The notes under the pieces were generated by a model. That model saw only the letters and a program-made list of their open reading frames with translations, was not told the DNA's origin and did not search any database. Below, in pieces: positions 9,000 to 20,411 of a DNA stretch of 64,000 nucleotides (positions are counted from its first letter, which is position 1; each line of letters starts with the position of its first letter). Both the position numbers and the translations under genes were made by a program. Location: positions 124,001 to 188,000 of the forward strand of contig CAKOGP040002003.1 of NCBI GenBank assembly GCA_933822405.4, written 5' to 3'. This DNA is from Cylindrotheca closterium (Eukaryota; Bacillariophyta; Bacillariophyceae; Bacillariales; Bacillariaceae).

Positions 9000-11912
9000 A
9001 TGAACAGAAGTGGTAGCAGTATCGTGAAGAAGCACCTGAACAGTAGAACAGTCGATAATACGACTGCTATTCTGGGAGATGGTGCCACCAATGCTGAAGA
9101 CGAGCTTGGACATGACTTCAAGCAAAGACTTCAAAAAACTTTGTCACATGAAAAAACGGACAAGACCAGGAGAGACTACCGCAATCGAATTCTAAGAATG
9201 ACAAAGTATTTTCAACAGAAGTGCTTCAGATACTTTGAAGTTGGTGTTCGCAAAAACACATCTGCAGAAATGAATGATCCTGCAATGTACTTTTATGATA
9301 AGTACGAGTATGATCTTATTTATGCAGGTCTAAACGTAGATTATGTTCTCAAGTTTCTCATGGATCAAGAGAGAACTGCAGCAGGCAATCTGCGCACCAA
9401 GGCAGACATGCAAAAGTTTTGAGATGCTATCAAGTGGGGTGCCCAAATCCGTGGCGAAGCACTGTCCCAAGAGTGCTGGGACAAATTGGATCTTTATCTT
9501 TTCTCCTACAAGCGACAGGTTGCAGCTGGGAAGGGGAATGGGGATGTCCAAACAAAGGAGGCAGACCCAATCACAAAAGAGCTTTACATATTAATTTGCA
9601 AGTGGGCGTCTGAAGATGGCAATACAATGGTAGACTTTTGGACAAAGACCCAGTGGAATTGCATGAGCCGTTGTGGCAACATTGACTACCTTGGATTCAG
9701 CAACTTCAGAATTGTTTTGGATGCACATGCTATTACACATGACACTGCAAAAAAGGATAAAGATGGCGATAGATGTTTTGCTAAACACATTTATGCAAAT
9801 CATGAGTATCACTATTTGTGCCAGTGGACAGCCATGGGTAACTACTGTGCCTTGTACAAAAACAAGCTTGGACAAACTCAGAAACTTTTCATGTGGAATA
9901 CCAAGGACGGCAGTGCTGCAAAGAAATATCAAGAACAGCTGAAAGCTCTTGTGAATAAAACTGAGGAAAGGAGAAACATTGTTAGTTCTCACTGTCGAAA
10001 AGGGCACTTCAATGCTTATGGTTTGCGGAAAGGAGCCGCAAGCTATGCAAGCTCAGGAACCACATGTGCCCCGTCCCTTTCTTCTATTGGTGATTGGTCA
10101 ATGGGCTCCGTCTTTGACATATACTGGAGATTTTTGCCAGTTGGCGATCATTACTTGGGCCAGATACTATCAGGAATGGACCCAATGAAACCATCATTCA
10201 AGACCTTACCTCCACACTGGAAAATGGCAAATCCGATGGGCCACCCACTGATTCGCGAAGTCATGAACGCCAACTTTGGTCCCATCTTAAAAACACATAG
10301 TGAAGCGGACTACGATCCTACAGGTTTGTTGTTGCGTTGCCTAGCATGCATGGTATGGCATGCCAAGTCGTTCCAGGAGTACATTGCCCATAACCCAAGC
10401 AACGAACTTGTCAAGGTTCCATTCTACAACATGAGAGGATCAGAAATTGACGCATTGCAACAGCTTATCACTGTTGAACCAACTCCCGATGTCATGACCA
10501 CTGTTACTGGCGTCCCGCCACACATTGAAACAACTTGCCAAATGAAGGCAATTCATGACAACTTAATACAGTTACTTGCACAAACAAGAATCAGTGAGGA
10601 CAACCAGAAGCAGCGCGACGAGCAATTGAAGGCAGACCTTGTTGCGGCTGTTCACCATGGAATAGAGCAGAATGCAATTTCGAACGGCAACATTACTGCA
10701 AAAGGTATCAATGACATCATTCAAAAGCACCAAGACGCAACAAATAAACAACTTACCGAACATTTGCAAGCAATGCTTAGGAGCCTGCCTCCTCAGTTCC
10801 AAGGTGGTCAGCCAGCTCAGATTCCGCCACCTGGAAATCAAGTTCAGCAAGGGGGTGGATTGTTGCTTCAAAAGCCTGATCAAGGAAAATACTTTTACAC
10901 CGAAAGGTTCTGGTCCGTTCCGGAAGACTTTGAGTTCCCTCCAAAGCCAAACCTTCCCCAAGCGCTTCGATGCTGGCTCAAGGGTATAAGGTATGGCAAC
11001 AATTATGTGAAACCATTTCGCCAGCTACGACCAAAGGACCTCCCAACCACAGCACTCCAGTCACAGATGCGAGTTGAATGGCAGAAATTTTTCAAGTATC
11101 TCGAGAACAATGGGTTAGAAATGCCTAGTAACACGAGCGAAGAAGTGACTGAAGCACAATTGGAACGTACTACCGATGAGATGTGGGACCTTTTGGAAAA
11201 AAAGGTTTCCTATGCATTCACAAGAAAGAATGCAAAAAGCCACTGTCTTTCTACTTTCGCAAGGAAGGTATCGCCGTCAGAAATTGTTAAGAATGGAAAT
11301 CCGTCAGATAAAACTTACTTGGAATCGAGGCAGAAGGCAAAACCTGCCGCACGACAGTATAAAAATCGAGTCCGACCGCTGGCTAAAAATCCAAAGTACC
11401 TCAGAAGAGGAAAGCAAAAGACAACAGCAAATGCAACGAATCCAGCAAGATTGCAACAGGCAACAATTCATGCAGGAGCGGGTATCTTGCTTGAGCCGAT
11501 AGACCACTCACCTCGTGTCTTGAATTCGACTCGATATTCAATTGAAGCAAATGCAGAACAGGATCGAATGATGGAAGAGTATGGTGTTGGTCGTGGTCCA
11601 ACTGGGCCTCCAGCTGTTGCCATCGGACATCACGACCAAACATCACCCACATATCTTCAAGAACTCATTGACAGATTTGGAATCAGGCATCCATATCCGC
11701 CAATATCAGTTCCAGGACCACTAGGACCATGTGCTTGTGCCGGTTGCTCCAAAGAGTTGGAACTTGGGCGACACCGATGTGCCCGATGCAACATCGTCAT
11801 TCACAATAACTGTGCGATGGATCGAAATTGGTACATGCAAAAGAATGGTGAGGAAATGTGTTTTTGTAGTGATCAGTGCAAAAAGAATCTTCCCGGTGGA
11901 AGATACTTGTAG
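9000..11912 (+). pseudogene. Crypton-type tyrosine recombinase, interrupted by one in-frame stop
   Basis: One reading frame runs from the ATG at 9000 to a TAG at 11910-11912 with a single internal TGA at 9420-9422. The text on both sides of the stop reads as one protein (KADMQKF, stop, DAIKWGAQIRGEAL), about 970 codons in all. The first part is an N-terminal helical region. From about 9660 the catalytic domain begins: SRCGNIDYLGF, then YANHEYHYLCQWTAMGNY, then GLRKGAASYASSGTT and GDWSMGSVFDIYWRF, which contains the expected tyrosine. This arrangement is typical of Crypton DNA transposons. The C-terminus carries a Cys/His cluster (CACAGC, CARC, H, C, CFCSDQC) that looks like a zinc finger. No terminal repeats were identified. 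Confidence 0.75.
9000..11912 (+). mobile_element. Crypton-like element (boundaries unknown)
   Basis: The element is defined only by its recombinase ORF. Cryptons lack long terminal inverted repeats and use a tyrosine recombinase, so the ends cannot be placed without other genomic copies. It separates the HA array from the unrelated SDR region. Confidence 0.6.
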
Positions 11913-12345
11913 GAAATACCTTGAATAAAAGTAAATGCATGTTTCATCGTCGTCGATTGATGGTTCATGATTTTCTGTCTTTTTTGATGAACAACAAATT
12001 CGTTGTGATCGGAATTGTGTCAAATTGGTACAAAATCAACGTACGAAATACGTAGAAACACCGCGTGAATTTAGTATATGAAGAAACCCGGAAATAGATA
12101 TACTTTTCGGAAAGCGTACTCGAGCGATTGTTCCTCGTACAAAATTCCACGTGTGCCTACACAGAAAGCGGAACTCAGCGATCCGGAATATATATGTTTT
12201 TTATATACTCATTCATTTTCGAAGGCTCATATTAGTCATATTTATATACTATCATGAAAGTTTTATATAGCAGTATAGGGAGGATTTAGATACATCACGA
12301 CTATACTTTAACATACATAAATATATATATATACCATCATTCAGC
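11913..12345. other. AT-rich spacer upstream of SDR gene
   Basis: About 430 bp, very AT-rich, with an ATATATATATAT run at about 12321-12333 close to the SDR start. It may include the Crypton 3' end. No gene seen. Confidence 0.4.
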
Positions 12346-13356
12346 ATGGTCTTCACAATGTTATCCAAGGCATCTGCCTACAGGAACAAGTATTTGCCAA
12401 AAGCCTTTACGGATAGCAATAAGCCAAAGACGGCCGTGGTGGTAGGATCCACTTCTGGAATTGGACAAGGAATTGCCCATCGTTTGGCCGAACAGGGATG
12501 GAACGTCGTGGCAGTGGGACGTTATCGAGAAGGTCGGGCCGAAGAAGTCGTCAAGACATTGAACGAATATACCGAGGCCATTGCCAAAACGAAAGATGGC
12601 GAAGTCACGAAACCACAACATTCCTTTGTGGCATGTGATTGCTTCTCTCTCAAAAGTGTCCAAGAAGCTTCCAAGAGTATCCTAGAAAAGCATGATACGA
12701 TTGATGCCTTGGTCTTGACGCAGGGAATGGCAACGACGCAAGGATTTACACCCACCGTAGATGGAAACGATGAAAAATTGACTTTGCATTACTTTTCCCG
12801 CATGGCCTTTGCCTGTCTACTTTTGCCGGCCTTGTCCAAGAGCAATATGTCCAATGGACCTGTCATTTTGAGCGTCTTGTCGGGTGGAGTCCACTCTCCC
12901 TACAAGAATTATGAAACGGACTTTGATCTGAAGGAGAACTATTCGGTTTCGAATGCGGCCAATGCCGCGGGATTCTACAATGATCTGGGCTTGGATGCTC
13001 TGGCACGCAAACATCCACAAATGAATTTTATGCACGCGGCTCCCGGATTTGTCAATACCAATTGGGGAACGGAATTCAATCCAATTCTAAGGGCCATGGT
13101 TCGTTGTATGCAACCACTTGGTAAAAGTCCGGCGGATTGTGCTGAATTCATGGCCGCGCCTACCATCTTGGCGAGTGAATTTGGAGATGACTTGGCGCCC
13201 AAATATGAAGATGTGGGCGTCATTTGTTTTGGAGGTTCTTCTGGCAAGGCAGAACCCTCAACAGTTTCCAAAGGACACACAGCAGAAGCAAGAGAATTTG
13301 TGTGGAAGCAAACCATTGAAACCCTCAAGAAGGTTGGATTGGATGTCTCGGAATGA
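12346..13356 (+). CDS. Short-chain dehydrogenase/reductase (SDR) family protein
   Basis: Intact single-exon gene of 336 residues. The N-terminal Rossmann signature GSTSGIGQGIAHRLAEQGW (about 33-51) binds NAD(P); DCFSLKSVQEA and LVLTQGMATTQG match the cofactor-binding beta-strand regions of SDRs. The usual catalytic YxxxK is atypical: the best candidate is YSVSNAANAAGF (about 202), where Asn stands in the Lys position. This resembles a group of fungal and protist retinol-dehydrogenase-like SDRs of unknown substrate, and reduced or altered catalysis is possible. There is no signal peptide, so probably cytosolic. Confidence 0.8.
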   Translation: MVFTMLSKASAYRNKYLPKAFTDSNKPKTAVVVGSTSGIGQGIAHRLAEQGWNVVAVGRYREGRAEEVVKTLNEYTEAIAKTKDGEVTKPQHSFVACDCFSLKSVQEASKSILEKHDTIDALVLTQGMATTQGFTPTVDGNDEKLTLHYFSRMAFACLLLPALSKSNMSNGPVILSVLSGGVHSPYKNYETDFDLKENYSVSNAANAAGFYNDLGLDALARKHPQMNFMHAAPGFVNTNWGTEFNPILRAMVRCMQPLGKSPADCAEFMAAPTILASEFGDDLAPKYEDVGVICFGGSSGKAEPSTVSKGHTAEAREFVWKQTIETLKKVGLDVSE

Positions 13357-13720
13357 GCAGCACCACTTCTTTGTTGTTCTTAGGAGTGTTCTTGGCTGCT
13401 TAGTACTGTTAGGCTGTGATATAGGCTGTGATATGCGCAATAAAAGTGGAGAGAGATCAGATTGATTCTAAATTTTCTAAGTAACATTTGTATATGTATT
13501 TGATTGAAAGCTGTGTAATAGATGAGACTGTTCCAAGCAGTGGACAATAAGTTGAATGATTGATTCAACTGAATCGCATTATTTAGGCTGTGCGACATGT
13601 CTCATTCGGCGAGCGCGACCTCCTCCTCGGAGATTTCATTGGTGCCCAAATTTTCGGAATCCTCCTCTTCAAGACGCAATATAAGAACAAAACAATAAAT
13701 GAAACGTTACTGTATGGTAC
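13357..13720. other. Spacer between SDR and His-rich membrane protein gene
   Basis: About 360 bp with no recognisable gene. Both flanking genes are on the plus strand. Confidence 0.4.
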
Positions 13721-15856
13721 GTGGCCCATTACATAGTACGAGTGTTGGCATATCTGACAATGAGGAATGGGAAGAGTCGAGCAATAAGGGATTCCCACAT
13801 CAGCATAAGGAACGATTCCCGTCAGAACCATAATGATGACCAACATGACGACGGAATATATCTAATGAATGATCAGATCAGTCACAGACAGCAACAATCT
13901 CATCCTGCAGCATCAGACGCTCATCATCTTCCAGAGACGAATCATCAGCTGAGAAGAAAAAGTACAAGACGAAAAAGCCATCGTCGAAGATCTAGTCATC
14001 GTCGTTCAAGCTCTCATCGACGGAATCATCATCATCATCATCATCATCATTCTGAACGAGACAGTGACAAAACACCTCCTGACGATGTCGCTGCTGCAAA
14101 GATGATGAGAATAAGCGGCTCGAGGAAGAGACCATCATCGCCACCACCACCATCATCATCATCATCATCATCGTATTCAGATTCAGATTCCAATGAGCGA
14201 CAGAGACATTTATCGTCAGAAGATAACCATCACAATGAAAGAAGACGAAGTCGTAGCGGACCGCCAGGACATCGACGAGACAATGATAGACAAAAAGATG
14301 AGGAGGAGGAGGATGAACATAATGACAATTATTCCATTTCGGATGAAGTTGATTCCTTTTCGACAAGCTCTCTTCCAACGGTATTTAAAAGAAATGGTGT
14401 TGGTGGGAGTATGAGGGATGATTTGAGTGAAATCACCAACATTTTTTCACCCAAAAAAACCATCAGATACGGCGTTGACGATAGCGATACTGATGATGAC
14501 GATAGCACGATTGACAGCAGCTACAAATGGGAGTTATCCAATCGTTGGTGCACCATTATCATCTTGATTGGTGCAATCATTGCTGTCAGCGTTGGAACCG
14601 CTCTACTCATCTTCGTGGGTGCGTCCCAAGAATTGCCCGACTCCTCCCATGTCTGGCAACCAAATCACGAACCACCACCAGGCGGTAATGCCACTACAAC
14701 CATGTCGGCACCACCTACGTTCCAGCCAACACCGCCCCCCACCAAACCAATGGATGCGACTTTGTTTATTCGTCCCATTATTGAGCCACCTTCCAAGGCC
14801 GAATGCAAGAGCATTGCCGCGGGCAAGGAATATTATGAAGCACTGTTCCAAAATGAAAACGTTGACCAACCAATGAAAGCCTATTTTGCAATTGACATGG
14901 ACGTTATGATCCGAAATCAAATGGCGTATGGAGGAAGGAACTTTGTAAATTTAGTCTTGCCAGAGATTCAAATGGCAATTCAAAAGACTTTGCTTCCCTT
15001 GTTGTTGGGATGCAGTGACAATAAGAAAAGACGACAGAGGTCGCTGTTGGTCACGGAATATCCAATATTGAACGCCAAAGTCATCAAGTTGCACAAGAAA
15101 AGTGGGCTTTGTGTACAAACGCCAGTATCTTGCTACAAGATTTCCGTGGAGCTCATGCTGTCATTTATCGAAATGGGACCATTGGGTCCCATTGTGGGGC
15201 AGATCACAGAACTTTTTACCGAGCAAACGTTAGTGGACCACCTAGGTCTTGAATTCATTATTCAAAATACCGATACCACGGACGTGAGGACGCTGGATTC
15301 TCCACCCTCCAATTCACCATCGCTGGCACCATCGGAAAGTCCAAGTACCAAGCCAACCAGTATGCCATCCACGGTCCCGACCCTTGCTCCCATCACCGCT
15401 TCTCCCACACAAACACCTACCAAACAACCATCTAAGACTCCTACCATGGCTCCTTCATCAAGTCCAACGAGGTTTCCAACAGAAGCTCCCAGCAGTATGC
15501 CTACTCCATCTCCATCCTTGACACCAACTCCCGCTCCATCGTTGACAGCATCTGACCGACCCACAGAGATTCCCTCGGTGGGTCCGTCCATGGTTCCATC
15601 AACAGTACCTTCCATCTCGATTGTACCATCCAATGGACCATCGACGATTGACAGCCAAGTTCCTAGTATCAATATGATGATGGTCTCCAATCGTCCCACA
15701 ATAATTGCAGATTCCTCATCAATGCCGTCTGTAAAGAAGCCATCTTCCGGACCCTCTTTTCAAGCAACCATCATGAGCGAGTCGCCAACTCGTTCGGCAG
15801 CGCCATCATCGTTTGATCCTACTATATATAGTAGTGTCAGTTCGTCATCCCCATGA
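13721..15856 (+). CDS. His/Ser-rich single-pass membrane protein with Pro/Thr/Ser extracellular tail
   Basis: Single-exon gene of 711 residues; later in-frame ATGs near residues 14 and 49 are alternative starts. Residues 1-270 are highly charged and low complexity: Arg/Ser/His-rich with a run of His encoded by CAT repeats at about 14026-14052 and poly-Ser at about 14150-14172. A transmembrane segment (WCTIIILIGAIIAVSVGTALLIFVG) lies at about 275-300. A folded region of unknown family follows (about 360-520, four or more Cys), then a PS/PT-rich tail (about 525-705) of the kind common in diatom cell-surface proteins. The topology is probably N-terminus in the cytosol and tail outside. Family not recognised. 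Confidence 0.75.
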   Translation: MAHYIVRVLAYLTMRNGKSRAIRDSHISIRNDSRQNHNDDQHDDGIYLMNDQISHRQQQSHPAASDAHHLPETNHQLRRKSTRRKSHRRRSSHRRSSSHRRNHHHHHHHHSERDSDKTPPDDVAAAKMMRISGSRKRPSSPPPPSSSSSSSYSDSDSNERQRHLSSEDNHHNERRRSRSGPPGHRRDNDRQKDEEEEDEHNDNYSISDEVDSFSTSSLPTVFKRNGVGGSMRDDLSEITNIFSPKKTIRYGVDDSDTDDDDSTIDSSYKWELSNRWCTIIILIGAIIAVSVGTALLIFVGASQELPDSSHVWQPNHEPPPGGNATTTMSAPPTFQPTPPPTKPMDATLFIRPIIEPPSKAECKSIAAGKEYYEALFQNENVDQPMKAYFAIDMDVMIRNQMAYGGRNFVNLVLPEIQMAIQKTLLPLLLGCSDNKKRRQRSLLVTEYPILNAKVIKLHKKSGLCVQTPVSCYKISVELMLSFIEMGPLGPIVGQITELFTEQTLVDHLGLEFIIQNTDTTDVRTLDSPPSNSPSLAPSESPSTKPTSMPSTVPTLAPITASPTQTPTKQPSKTPTMAPSSSPTRFPTEAPSSMPTPSPSLTPTPAPSLTASDRPTEIPSVGPSMVPSTVPSISIVPSNGPSTIDSQVPSINMMMVSNRPTIIADSSSMPSVKKPSSGPSFQATIMSESPTRSAAPSSFDPTIYSSVSSSSP

Positions 15857-16123
15857 TGACCCTGCAATACGACACTGTACCAATGAAAGACACGAAACAT
15901 CGACCTATACCGGTTGGATGCAATGAATGTAGATAGTATCAATATAAAATATAAAATGTGATATATCATGTACATAGGATATGTATTGTTTTTGTTAAAT
16001 GTTTTATATATGTAGGTAGGTATGTATTGATTGATTGATATTCTTTGCCAATTGAAATCGCAATTTTGCAGATGTATAGTGTGCTGTGTGTATACCCTGT
16101 GCTGTTCTCTCTTTTTTTTATTT

Positions 16124-18715
16124 TTAACGACAGTCCGAACAACAGGTGCAGGCAACCTCGGATATGCAATCCGCCGACAGGTGCGTCAAGGTATGGTCGG
16201 TCGTCAAGGTACAAATATCCGAGGGAACCGATCCCACAAATTGATTGGTCTCGAGACTCAAATAGGTCATGCTGGTGGCCTGTCCGAGACTGACGGGAAC
16301 ATCTCCCGTGAATTGATTGTCTTCCAATCGTACCAAGGTCAAACTGGCCATGCTACCAAAGACGTCCGGAACGGACCCCTTGAATTGATTGGCGTGCAAA
16401 TGCAATTCTTGGAGTTGCGTCCATTGGGCCATTTGTCCCGAAAGACTTCCCGTCAGCGCATTGTCATTCAAATGGACCAATTGGAGGGAAGTGGCTTGAT
16501 AGGCCTCGGAGGGAATACTTCCGACCATGACATTGTGGGACAAGTTCAAAACTTGCAACGAGGTAAACTTGCCAATCGTGGTTGGAATGGGAGCAAAGAT
16601 GTTGTTGTTACTCAAATCCAACTTGGTCAAGGCCGTGAGCATTTGCAATTCGGATGGCAACCTGTGTTTTTTTCATTTATTTAAAAAAGAATAGAATTGT
16701 AACAAAAATGAAGAAAAAGGAGAGAGGATGTTGTGTGAGATACCTCCTATTATTGTGAAAGATAAATGTTTGCCGACACTGTATACACCAATGTATCATG
16801 ATTGTACTTACTGTCCCTTGAGTCCATTGTTGTTCAAATCCACTTCCAAGACTTTGTTATTTTCATCACACACGACACCATGCCACTGACAATGACTGGT
16901 ATCACTCAACCAATTGGTGTAGGTAACCCATCGGTCTCCACAGGGATTGGATCCACAAGGATTGGTGGCATAAAACAAACATGACAAGGCCAATCGTTGT
17001 GGCAATTGTTCGTCGTTCATGGAGAGGGTGGCATTGTCGGATAGGGCAATGAAGCTCAATCCTTTTTTCAGAGAAATGGGCATCGTGTCGTCCTCCCAAT
17101 CAATCTCGTTTTGCAAATATTGTTCGGCGACGCTCGTCACCGAATCCAACCGGACTTGATCGGCCGACGAAATGGGTGGGAGGGTGGGGGCTTTGGTGGG
17201 AGCAGCAGCATTATTATTATTGTCAGTGGTAGGAGTATTCGGAGCCACGGGAGCAATCACTGTAACAATGGGAGCAATGCTTGGTTCGGGTGTGTCATCC
17301 AAACCCACTTGTTGACCACCCATGTCGGTAAAGCCAGAAGAAGGAGCACCAGAAGGTGCTTCCGTGGCATTGTTATTGTTACCATCTTCTGTAGCATTGG
17401 GTGGAACAAGAGGAATGGGAGCGCGGGTTCCACGATTGGCATTGTTGCCAGTGTTGGAATTACTACTGCTGGGGGTAGCAGCGTCATCACTTCCACCACC
17501 ACTGGCAACTCCAGCCGCAATGGCAATAACGACAATCAACACCAAGGCGATAATAATACCATATTTCTTGATTTTGGAATTGCGTTGACGTTTGGCAAGA
17601 GCCTTTTGTCGATCCAAATCTCGATCGTAGGCATCCATATTGGTGTTGGACACAAAGTAGTCACCCCGTTCCGATTGGTGGGAACGCATGGAAATGTCTT
17701 GAAAGTTATGATTGCTTCGACTGGACATGTCGGCAAAGTTGCTGCTAAGGATTGCGGCAGGCTTTGGCTTTTGGGCGGCAGCATCTTCATTGATGAATTG
17801 TTCCATTTCGTAATCGTTTTCTCCTTCTTCACCACTATCCGTATTCTCGCTATCTTCTTCTTCGTCATCATCATCATCCGCAGCGAGCAGATTACGGACA
17901 AATTCACGAGATTCGTTGCGAGAGGCATCCGCTGTGGAACCCGTAGTAGTAGTAGTATTAGTGGCCACACTGGTGGAGGCATTATTATTCAACAACAATA
18001 AGTGATCGTCTCGCGGTTGTTCTTCATCCTCAAAAAATTCCAGTTGGGGTTCCGAATCACTACGTTCTTGGTATTGACTCGTAGTAGTAGTAGTAGTAGG
18101 AGCGGCAGCAACAGGAGCAGGTGCCGCCATTGGATCAAATTGATCCATTGCAACAGATGCAGGTGCAAATGCAGGGTTAGAAGCCGATAACAAGGGATCA
18201 AACGAGGATGCCGCAGTAGCAGCAGCAGGAGAAGGTGGAATATCTCTGCCTTGCATGGTTTGACCGGGAACACCCACTTCATTTTGCATCATGTCAAACA
18301 AGGATTGTTGTTGTGGTTCTTGTTGTGGTTCTGCAACCAATGGTGGAGAAGCAGTATTATCATTATCGTTATTATGAAACGAAGCAGCAGCAGCAGGAGT
18401 CACTGGCATGGGTGACATGGGTGGTACGCCCACCGTAGTGTCTCCTGGTTTGCCAATTTCCGATTGCATCATTTGAAACAAGTCTACTGGTTGTTGTGGC
18501 TGCTGCTGCTGCTCTGGTTGAGTAGGAGGAGGAGTCGGAGACATGACACTGGGAACCGCAGACGCAGACGAATCCGACATGGTTTCTCCCGGAACTCCCA
18601 CTGCTGATTGCATCAACTCGAACAGGGATTGCTGCTCATTGGACTGAGGTGCAGCAGCATTGGCAGCATCCTCTTGCCCGTCAAACTGGTTGTTCACTTG
18701 ATCGTATCCACTCAT
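16124..18715 (-). CDS. LRR membrane protein (LRR-F), two exons
   Basis: Exon 1 is 18715-16812 and exon 2 is 16661-16124, with a 150-bp GTAAGT...CAG intron. The splice rejoins LKGQ|LPSELQ in perfect LRR register and gives 813 residues. The N-terminal cytosolic part holds three copies of the motif LF-MMQ-x-x-x-G-x-PG-x-T (about residues 30, 80 and 140), then acidic Asp/Glu stretches. A transmembrane segment YGIIIALVLIVVIAIAAGVA is at about 384-404. Outside lies an Asn/Pro/Thr linker, an LRR cap region with CSWHGVVCDENN-type Cys pairs (here CQWHGVVCDE) and about seven LRRs, ending in CTCCSDC. There is no kinase. It is probably a receptor-like or adhesion surface protein; ligand unknown. Confidence 0.85.
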
Positions 18716-19577
18716 GATTCGTTCGTTATGTATGTATTATTATTATTGCAATAACAAGTGAAATGTAAGTGTCAATCAAGGAACGAAAGGGTGTCTTGAA
18801 GGAAGGTAAAGCGCTAATGTATGGGATCTCGTCCTTTGGATGATCCTTCTTCTTTACGATCGAATAGAGGAGAGGTACGGTACTCTACTGTACAGCACTA
18901 CCCTATACTATTATACTTGCTTTATAGTATGCTCAGATGAATATTTACCATTGCGTCCAAGGTACCGGTATCCCACATCCGGGGGTCATTCCAGTGGCCA
19001 AGGAGTTTCGCCGGAAAGCTAGTGTTTCAGGTGAAATAACGTGGTAAAGTAGGTTCATACTTGACGTAGATGTTACATACAACACGTACCAATCGAAATA
19101 CCGCAAAACATTCCGTCCAAAATCAGCGGTATCATGGGACGTGACCCTCTGGAGCTGTGCAGGATTTTGATGATCGGATGGGTCGATCTCTATTCGTACT
19201 GTATTCAGTATCGCGCGTATCGCAGTACGCGTTATATTCTATAGTGACGACTCCAAAAATTTGGCAACCTGCAAATCACCCATCCAATAAAACATACGAG
19301 TATAATCGATCGACAATAATAATACATATCTGCTTCATGATCATCGCCAATCGCATCATTATCTGATACAGTCAAGCATTGCAGCACCTTTACTGTTGCA
19401 CCAGTATTTTTGCTCAAACCCTGAGAGGACGCGAGGTACATATATATATATATATATATACCGTTGTGAGGCAGAGCTGCTTACATATATACTGTACTGT
19501 ATTGCCTATCCTGGCTGAAGATTATATTGCATCATTCTTACTATATTACCCTACATGAAACAATATATTATACAATC
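18716..19577. other. AT-rich intergenic region between divergent genes
   Basis: About 860 bp between the divergent starts of LRR-F and the downstream plus-strand gene. It contains TACCGGTA at 18963-18970 and a TA dinucleotide run at about 19439-19460. Promoters for both genes must lie here; no coding region was supported. Confidence 0.5.
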
Positions 19578-20411
19578 ATGAGAAAATCATCAAGTTATTC
19601 ACAAAGTAAGAAACATGAACGTCGTCACCGAGAACGTCAAGAGATGAGTCAATTCTTGCAAGATGCAGTCCAAGAATTCGGCTATTCGTCCTATCCTAAT
19701 AATGATCGCGAGGATACGATGAATGCTAATGATGGAAGGATCATGGGTTTGGACTGGAAGACGAAAGATGGTAATAATAGTCGAGGAGCTTCCAATCGAC
19801 AGAATCATAATGCTACTATTGTGGATGGCGAGTCACAAACTCTTGATCTGCCAATAATCAAGAATAATTTTATCGAAGTCATCAATCATGATCAAGGTGA
19901 TGAAGAAGAACAAGAAGAAGCTGCGGCATCCTCCCTTTCGGAATCATCGTCATCATCGTCATCATCGTCATCGTCACCTGATGAGAACAGTGACAGGGCT
20001 GCTGCCAATAATAATAACAACAATACTCGCGCAAGCAGCAGCAGCAGCAGCAGTACTATTGTGGATTCCTTTATTCAACGCCAACAGCAAACTCAAAAGG
20101 CTTTGGATTCGGCCAAGAACTATCTCTATCAACAAACTGAAATAAGTGAAAGTGAAAAAGATGCTGCCGGCAAAAATAAGAAGAAATCACCGATACTGCC
20201 GCTTTTGCTTACCAGCAGCACTGAGAACTATCATCATCATCATGATGATGATGAGTCATCATCATCATCAGTTTCCTACATTGAAAATCCCCAATGGTAT
20301 CACAAGAAACAAGTCTTGCATCGAATCATTCTGGTCTTGTCGATATTGGCCATTGGGAGTACCTACGAATTTGTCACCACGATTTACAAAGCCATTCGTA
20401 GTATATCCTAG
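19578..20411 (+). CDS. Ser/Asp-rich protein with C-terminal membrane anchor
   Basis: The frame is open from 19527, but the first 17 residues are AT-rich junk and the ATG at 19578 (MRKSSSYSQSKKHERRHRERQ) is preferred, giving 277 residues. It has a basic N-terminus, Asn and Glu-rich disorder, poly-Ser and poly-Asn runs, a possible short helix (SFIQRQQQTQKALDSAKNYLYQQ) and a single C-terminal hydrophobic segment (IILVLSILAIGSTYEFVTTIY), so it may be tail-anchored. A SNARE-like layout is possible but no SNARE motif is clear. Family unknown. Confidence 0.65.
   Translation: MRKSSSYSQSKKHERRHRERQEMSQFLQDAVQEFGYSSYPNNDREDTMNANDGRIMGLDWKTKDGNNSRGASNRQNHNATIVDGESQTLDLPIIKNNFIEVINHDQGDEEEQEEAAASSLSESSSSSSSSSSSPDENSDRAAANNNNNNTRASSSSSSSTIVDSFIQRQQQTQKALDSAKNYLYQQTEISESEKDAAGKNKKKSPILPLLLTSSTENYHHHHDDDESSSSSVSYIENPQWYHKKQVLHRIILVLSILAIGSTYEFVTTIYKAIRSIS

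Noticed and set aside
14026..14052. CAT trinucleotide run as an independent microsatellite locus or CRISPR-like repeat
   Set aside because: It codes a His run in frame inside a gene; no spacer-repeat structure exists anywhere in the window.
17111..18001. 296-codon plus-strand frame opposite LRR-F
   Set aside because: Shadow of Gly/Ser/Asn-rich coding sequence on the minus strand.
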